DNA from: Phoronis australis
Taxonomy: Eukaryota; Phoronida; Phoronidae
Direction of reading: 5' to 3'
DNA length: 54,396 nucleotides
Assembly (NCBI GenBank): GCA_002633005.1
Contig: NMRA01000033.1
Coordinates: forward strand, 256,334 to 310,729
Shown here: in pieces, positions 47,671 to 54,396 of the stretch
Numbering within the stretch: the stretch's first letter is position 1
How the letters are laid out: every line of letters begins with the position of its first letter
Program-made: the position numbers and the translations under genes
The notes under the pieces: generated by a model
Seen by the model: the letters and a program-made list of their open reading frames with translations, nothing else
What the model was told of the DNA's origin: nothing
Database searches by the model: none

Positions 47671-50519
47671 GTCAGTAGGCCTGTGACTTTACCAGTTACA
47701 CAAGTTTAAATAGGCTAGTATGTATCAAGTGGCATTCAGCTCAACCAGCAAAGTGTTGTACCCTAACCAATCGGATGGACCATGAATTATACTGCTTTCC
47801 CACTGACCAAATCCAGGTAAAGAGCCAGGTAACATACCTTAAGATAATTAAGATAAGCAAGTCTAGTAAACCAAATTAAAGCCATCCTAATAAATATTTA
47901 AGGTTCAACAGATTAAAACCACAGATGGCGTAGGTGTTGACCATTTGAAACAAGAACCTGATGAAGGTGAAGCCAAATGGAGTCGAACGAGACGGTTATT
48001 CAAGTTGTTGTATTGAACGCTACACAGACTTATCAGGGTTGTAGTTTCGACAGATCAATGTGAACTTGCGACTTCCTGAGAGCCCAAGATACTTTTTACA
48101 CCAAGAAACGCACTGCTGACGCGATCAGAAGACTGAGACTGAATGGCGCAAAACTGAACATGGTCACGCAGACTCTTGTCAAACTGATGAAAATTTTTTA
48201 CTGCAGTAGCCACATCTATTCCAGTGGATTAAGCCTTCCTACAGACTGGATTACAAATGACGCAGTTGCTAATCATGTTTTGAAGAGAAGCAAACTTAAT
48301 ATGGCAGCCCTGAGTCGAATTGGATGGCAAAGAATAAGTTGGGTGGTTGACCAGTACCTTTCACCACTGATTAACTATGGTATTTATGGTTGGAGGGCCA
48401 GGTCTCCTGAGTGTTTGATAATGTCTCTAATGATAAATCAGATAAGATCTTATCCTCGCCTGACTTGGCTGTGCTGTTAAACTTGAAATATAACTTATAA
48501 ACTGTTTAAACACAAACCAATAACACTCCAGAATTCCTTGTCAAATGTTGATCGTGTTTATAGTTTTTGAATCACCAAAATCGCTCAACTACAACCGAAG
48601 TAGACAATCTATTCTATTTGAACCCATACCAATGGGTTTGACTGTTTTCATATTACATAGTCTGTAATAAGGTGCAACTACTATACTTTCACGTTCGCAT
48701 CCTTGATACAGATGCATAATTCTTGCGCTTGATCCAGCACGTTTCTTTTAGCACTGATGTGTTGGTTTTATTTACTAAGCGACTGTAATAAAGGTATAAT
48801 CCTGATGTACTGGTTACAAAGCTAAGGTCTAAGCCACGTGGTCCTTCAGTTTTCACGCGCAGAAAGCCTGATTACTCCAAAACGTGAAGATATGTTGTGA
48901 ATGCGTAGTTAACTTTCCTACAAAAATGCAGGTCAGTGTTTACGCTCACACTATGAGCGAGGTTGATGGAACTCATAAAACCGCACAAAGATCTTTTATT
49001 AGCGAAAAAAATAAAAATTAGTCGTCGTGATTTTATTTCTGTGTAAAAATAACCTTCACGCCCCTTGATAAGGCCTATCCTATGTGTGCAACCACAGCAA
49101 ACTGTCCCTTGCCGGTACCAACCATTTTGCGTGACGTGAATTTTGAACTCAAAGTTGAAAGCAAATGTCCCATGGAGTACGAAAATGTAGTTGAAGTGCG
49201 ATACTGAGTGTTTCAGGGTCTATTCATTTGAGTTTTATTTCACAAATTAAATTTTCACATGCATTAAAAATTTTAAACTTGGACGTTCAGCACGACATAA
49301 TCACCAATCTAAAAACTGTCCTACTGACATAGGACCAGCTATGGCCCAACGTGCAACATTTAATGAAAAGGCGGCTGGAATCCGTTCCTCAGTAATGCGT
49401 ACGTTTTTGGGTAAAGCCCGGAACTAGGTACCAAAAAGCCACACAGCCAAACTCCTTCTTTCAAAACAAGTGGGTCGGGTGGAACGTCTTTTCGTTACTG
49501 AATAAACTAGCTCAAGAGCACCTCAGTCGACTTCACGGAGTTAAAGGGCTTTAAAGGAGTCCACTACCAACTGAAGCTAAATCTTTCATGGAACAAGTAC
49601 CAGTGGCAATGCCAGATAAAAATTGTTATAAACAAACCAAAGAAACCTGGATTACCATCAATTATTCATTCTTTTTGTTCTGTTACCAGATGCGACATCC
49701 AAAGTGGCTTGGTTTCAGTAACCGTTTGTGAGGCCTGGTAGATAATAGGGCTGTCCCACATTACACAGCAACACTGAATCTCGCTGTATTTACCCACAAT
49801 GCCAGTAACATCAATCAGGCACATTTCCTGCCTCGTTTTTATGCCACTGGAGTATTACTTANACGTATTTTGAATATTGCAATGCATGTGTTCCAAAATC
49901 TAAATAACTTGGGTCCTATATTTTTGTATTAGTGCGCGCCGAATGAAAGTAATCGTGAGTGTTGCTGTGTTGCAAAATCTCTTATCCTGGGCCGATTTGA
50001 AAAATTCAAAGTTGTACTCATATTTGTTTTCGCTCCTCTTTTCAAATATTACAGTAAAAACTACGTAAAACTCTCTCCATAAAAAGTACAGTCTGCTAGC
50101 TAGATTGTAATCAGCTGATCATATCCGCATGAGCGAAGCCAATTATCCTCGCTCGTGACTCGATGACTAGAGCAGCTTGGCGGCATCCCTTTGATCGTGA
50201 GCCGGGCGCGACTCAGCCAAGGTGCATAAATACGGTCTAGTTCAATTTTCCATACCCCACCGTTTACGTTAACCACTGGGGTTAGAACCAATTTTATTTA
50301 GTGGGAATGTTCATAGCATGCTGGAGTTTTACTTATTATTTGTAGTCTGATTCTTTATAAGTTTTTGTCAGTTGTATTGTCATACCAGACAAAAGACTGT
50401 GCACAGCATTCAACAAAGGAGGAAAGACGTTATTTAGAAGTGTTAATTACAAGTGTCAAGGCTCAAAGTACAACTACAGCAATTAAATTTTATAATAGAA
50501 GGCACTTTCATACTGACTT

Positions 50520-50920
50520 AACTCCGGTCTGCCTGAGCGGAAGTTAACTGAACCGTTCAAACTGGTTTTGGTAGTTAACAAACACCAAAGTAAATAGCAG
50601 GTGGTGCTGTCGTCATCGAAGTTATCGCAATACAGCGCTGATGCATCCCGTGCAAACTAAGATTTTTAATTGGACAATTTCAGAAAATTTATATGTGCTC
50701 ATTGACATAAAACTTATTTCTAAGTTGATTGTTGATTATAAAATATAAGCAATTATTAGCAACGACACTGCCCTTTAGTTGTTGACGATAATAGTGGCCC
50801 ATGGCAATAACCGCACCACAGCACTGACGCTGCGCTGTTAAATCCACCAACTTACTGCGAAGTTAACTGGTCCTGTTAACTTCGATCCAGGCCGAGGTTA
50901 ACTGTTTTTACTGACCGCAG
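50520..50920 (-). repeat. Repeat family B, copy 1 (inverted)
   Basis: Read on the minus strand it gives GTTGGTGGATTTAACAGCGC and ACTATTATCGTCAACAACTA, then AGGGCAGTGTCGTTGCTAAT. These match the 52.4-kb copy block by block. The outer parts are rich in GTTAACTTCG palindromes. Confidence 0.7.
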
Positions 50921-51757
50921 CTCCCCAAAACATCAACGCATATGAAAGGGCTTCGACAGGCACAAACACTTCTTAGTGTAATGATGAACTCTTACAAAAC
51001 AAATGGGAACTAATAACACCTTTATTAGGGTTTTTCATTAAACTAATAAATTTGTTTACACTTGGACTGCTCCAATACTTTCCTGCATAAATCTAACTCT
51101 AAATCGAGAAATGCTGGGCATACACGTATAAAATGACTTGGACAGAAAAGATGCATGTGGTCAGAATACGTTACAGAATTTTGCCTAACCAGGTTTCGAC
51201 AGCTAAATCATGATTCGCACAATGGAATCTCGTCAAACATTGTGAGTTTTCTCGGCAAATTCTATAACAAGTAATGTTCAAGTACGTACTCTAATTTAAA
51301 TCGAGAAAAGTATCTTAACCTAGAATTATTATCAACGTGGCTCTGACAGCCCTGTACATAACAATCCATAACATGTTGAGAAAAAATGTTAATAGATGTT
51401 GTCTCACAGCCAACAACCTGGTTCAACAAGAACTCATAAAAACCATATTTACATAGAAGATTTTTAACAGCAGATGCCCACTGCCCAGTTAAACCAACAC
51501 CTTTCACTGGAATCCAAATTTAACAATAAATTGTAGGATGCTTTTGCATATCTCATAGAATACATCTTCAAAGTTTTGAAACTGTACATAATAATTTAAC
51601 GTTATATTTATCACACCTTTACAACTGCTCTATGCCCCTGGTAAAGTCATTGAAGGGAAGAACGTGAATGAGTCAAGCTGTGAATCTGCAAGTGGCCTTT
51701 CATTAATACTCAATGCACCACTGTAACTTTAATAAAAAACTTTTTGCCTACAACCAC

Positions 51758-51765
51758 TGACGTCA
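51758..51765. promoter_or_regulatory. Palindromic CRE (TGACGTCA)
   Basis: Perfect CRE about 9.4 kb upstream of the PDE1 start codon, just left of the 25/27-bp minisatellite. A motif match only. Confidence 0.25.
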
Positions 51766-51950
51766 TCATACCAAACTTTGACTAACATCAAGGATGAGTT
51801 GTACAAAAATACTTTCCAGACAAACTCTGAGTCATCAAACGATTTCTTGGAAAGATTATCAAGAACAAGTTACTAGAGAAGAATCAAGTTGCAGCTACAT
51901 AATACAATGTTTATCTTGTTGTTTTAGTCTCCAGGTTAAATCTCGTTCAA

Positions 51951-52380
51951 ATCATAGCTACATAATTCACAGTATTCATCACAGCTACATAATTCACAGT
52001 GTTCATCATAGCTACATAATTCACAGTGTTCATCATAGCTACATAATTCAGTGTTCATCACAGCTACATAATTCAGTGTTCATCATAGCTACATAATTCA
52101 CAGTGTTCATCATAGCTACGTGATTCAGTGTTCATCATAGCTACATAATTCACAGTGTTCATCATACCTACATAATTCAGTGTTCATCATAGCTACATAA
52201 TTCAGTATTCATCATAGCTACATAATTCAGTGTTCATCATAGCTACATAATTCACAGTGTTCATCATAGCTACGTAATTCAGTGTTTATCATAGCTACAT
52301 AACTCACAGTGTTCATCATACCTACATAATTCAGTGTTCATCATAGCTACATAATTCAGTGTTCATCATAGCTACATAAG
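51951..52380 (+). repeat. 25/27-bp minisatellite, about 16.5 units with higher-order structure
   Basis: Sixteen full units and a partial one of the type ATCATAGCTACATAATTC(AC)AGTGTTC. Seven units are 27 bp and nine are 25 bp, differing by one CA. Units 7-11 and 13-17 share the same order of lengths and variants (a CG-containing unit, a 27-bp unit, a CCTACATAA unit), which implies duplication of a six-unit block of 154 bp. Confidence 0.95.
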
Positions 52381-52384
52381 TGCC

Positions 52385-52775
52385 AGTTTAAACTTTGTAG
52401 TAAACAGGTGGATTTAACAGCGGAGCGTCGACACTGCGGTGCAGTATGAATGATTAACTTCGGTCCCATCGAAGTTATCACCAGGTGCCACTGTTATCGT
52501 CAACAATTAAAGGGTAGTGTCGTCGCTAATAGTTGCTAACATTTTGCTTGAATAATCACCAATCGAATTATAAATAAGTTTTATGCCAATTAGCACATTA
52601 TATATTCCCAAATTGTCACATTAAAAAATCTAAGCATGCACCGCTACCTTCCGATTACATCGATGAAAACAGCATCACCTACTGTTTACTTCAATGTTCG
52701 TAAACTACCGAAGCCGGTGTGAACTGCTTAGTTAACTTCGCAGTTGAGGTCAATGCTCCGCTCAGACAGGAGTTA
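52385..52775 (+). repeat. Repeat family B, copy 2
   Basis: AACAGGTGGATTTAACAGCG, CACTGTTATCGTCAACAATT and AGGGTAGTGTCGTCGCTAAT correspond to the inverse of 50520-50920. It ends with TTAACTTCGCAGTTGAGGTC and AATGCTCCGCTCAGAC, an end also found alone at 47627-47670. Confidence 0.7.
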
Positions 52776-52984
52776 AATAAGTATGAATAGGCCTTTACAC
52801 CATTTTTACACAAGGAACAATTGTCACAGCGCGAGTAGCTTGTACACAGCGTTAGATTGCAAACTGGATCAGCATGAGTCATTTACATGAAGATTCTTTG
52901 CAAATGCTCGCATAAACAATTAAGCGAATGTTCAAACCACTCGGAATGCCAGCGGATCACCCGTATATACACCATTGGGAAAGG

Positions 52985-53236
52985 TAACAGAGATGATCCT
53001 TTCCAGTTTCCACTATGCCCCAACTTGTGTTTAGACGACTTGTGTAGTTGACACCAGAGCAACTGATCAAGTGCAACTTGCTCTACCCCCCCCAAACTGG
53101 CCTAAAAGGGCTGCAACAGCGATGTCAATTTGCTTGGTATCAGTCGTGTTTAGTCACATACTTGTGCTTGATCAGCTGTTCCATGTCAACTGCACCTTGT
53201 GTAAATGTGGCTTCAATCAGTTTTGAAGGTGTAACT
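52985..53236 (-). repeat. Repeat family A, copy 2 (inverted)
   Basis: Read on the minus strand it gives TTTACACAAGG, GACATGGAACAGCTGATCA, TTGCACTTGATCAGTTGCTC and CTAAACACAAGTTGGGGCA in family order. Confidence 0.65.
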
Positions 53237-54151
53237 TCAACCAGAGCTAATGGGGCTTTAAAAAAACACAAAAATTTTATGCTGTCAGTGTTGAATTAAC
53301 GTTTCATTTGTTTATCCAGTTCAGTTGATTTTTTGAAGTATCTTCGGCAGAACTTAAGACTTCTTACATACTTATGAAAAATCACTGAGAAAAATCAACT
53401 GAAGCAGAAAGTGACTTAGATACATTATAGACAATTTGCTACTTTCAAAAATCAAATCCTCCATTCAACTACCACATCTCCACACCAAGTAAATGAAAGA
53501 CATGTACCAAACCTAATAAAACAAGCCAGTCTCTGCAGTAAAACATTCATTAATCTATTTGAATTATACAGTGCCATCTATTGGGTAGGTTTTTAAACCC
53601 CTCTTCCATATTCATTGAGATTTCATGGCGAATCATCACGTTATTTGTAGTACACAATTTATCCAATAGGTGTCTGTACATGTATCATAACAACAAGCAC
53701 AAGGCAAGAATTCCAACAGCAGGATAACGAGGAGTTGATCGTCTTTATAAGTTTTTACATTATTAATTTGTTAACAAAATATTTTCAAATAAACTCTTAA
53801 AAGTGAAGAAAATCTGTTTCATTGCAGGTGCATGACAAGCCGTGACTAATATAAATTTTACAGGGGTCAATCTATGTGAAAACCATGTTTCCAAAAAGGA
53901 ACCAATTATACAGCACCTGCAAAAGTCCAACAAGCAAACTAACTGCTAAAAATTGTCTCAAGTTGTTCCTTACTCAGATGGGAAGAATTTCTAGCATTCC
54001 AAAAAACTGACACTGACTATACATAAAATGACATGTTATGACAAGCCAAGTCACAAGCAATAACAACTTTGTCAATTCTTCCCAAGCCTTAGGATACCAC
54101 TTGAAATTTGACTAAGAAACAATTGGAGACCAATTCCTTGACTCTTAAGCT

Positions 54152-54360
54152 GGGTTTACACTGAGAGACAGCTGTCCGGGAGCAACTTAACACGGAACAG
54201 CTGATCAGGAGCAAGTATATGTGTGAGTATGAACATGACATAAGCAAGTGGCGGCCATTTTTGACACGGGTTCGAGAGATATAGTTTGTTGCACTTGATC
54301 AGTTGCTCCAAATTCAACTACACGTCTAAACACAACAGGGGCAGGGCCGAAAGGGGTAAT
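54152..54360 (+). repeat. Repeat family A, copy 3
   Basis: GGGTTTACACTGAGAGACAG, ACACGGAACAGCTGATCAGG, GCCATTTTTGACACGGG, GCACTTGATCAGTTGCTCC and CTAAACACAACAGGGGCAGG, in the same order as copy 1. Its right end lies close to the window edge. Confidence 0.65.
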
Positions 54361-54396
54361 CTTTCAATGTGCTCGAGCAATAGCATACACACACAC

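Larger units (their letters stand above)
43102..54396. other. Upstream region without a supported gene
   Basis: 5' flank of PDE1 to the right edge. It holds repeat family A and B copies, a minisatellite, two CREs and one undetermined base (49862). The longest open frame here is about 138 codons on the plus strand (about 48065-48480) with no recognisable domain. An upstream 5' UTR exon of PDE1 may exist but cannot be identified from sequence alone. Confidence 0.55.

Noticed and set aside
49082-49207. A 43-codon plus-strand frame resembling a cysteine-containing module
   Set aside because: Too short to exceed chance, only two spaced cysteine-proline pairs, no splice sites checked as convincing.

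Overview
The window is AT-rich animal nuclear DNA. It carries a spliced gene with long introns and GT/AG junctions, many short interspersed repeats, foldback elements, a tRNA-derived SINE and several minisatellites. I see nothing bacterial and no rRNA or functional tRNA gene. The encoded protein is clearly of animal PDE1 type but not a close copy of a vertebrate PDE1, so an invertebrate (perhaps a marine deuterostome) is likely. That species-level guess is weak.

One gene can be read with confidence, on the minus strand, from about 42.4 kb down to the left edge. It is the 5' part of a Ca2+/calmodulin-dependent cyclic nucleotide phosphodiesterase (PDE1 family). Seven coding exons fit together with matching phases: 42366-40305, 14551-14486, 13708-13549, 11538-11425, 2248-1999, 1660-1544 and 658-518. 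Together they give about 970 codons, or about 948 if the 66-nt exon is skipped. The last four exons match PDE1 residue by residue. They cover the end of the calmodulin-binding region, the conserved RDWLASTF segment and the start of the catalytic domain with its YHNxxH motif. The rest of the catalytic domain lies beyond base 1.

The large 5' exon encodes a 687-residue, mostly disordered extension. It starts MGHCCSK, a textbook site for N-myristoylation plus palmitoylation. Its end phase fits the downstream PDE1 exons, so the window appears to encode a lipid-anchored long PDE1 isoform. Two further candidate exons have compatible phases: 17776-17606 (alternative 5' exon) and 5659-5567 (93-nt cassette). 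They suggest several isoforms that differ around the calmodulin-binding region.

Layout: 1-2.3 kb holds the catalytic-side exons. 2.3-11.4 kb is a long intron with foldbacks, a (CA)n tract, a TIR element, a tiny retroposed insert and a repeat array at 9.0-10.3 kb carrying eight same-strand CTCF-like motifs. 11.4-14.6 kb holds the calmodulin-region exons. 14.6-40.3 kb is a 25.8-kb intron with a 1.8-kb TIR element, a SINE with a five-copy 30-bp tail and other repeats. 40.3-42.4 kb is the large 5' exon. 42.4-54.4 kb is 5' flank with a CRE plus TATA-like pair, interspersed repeats and a 25/27-bp minisatellite. I could support no second gene.
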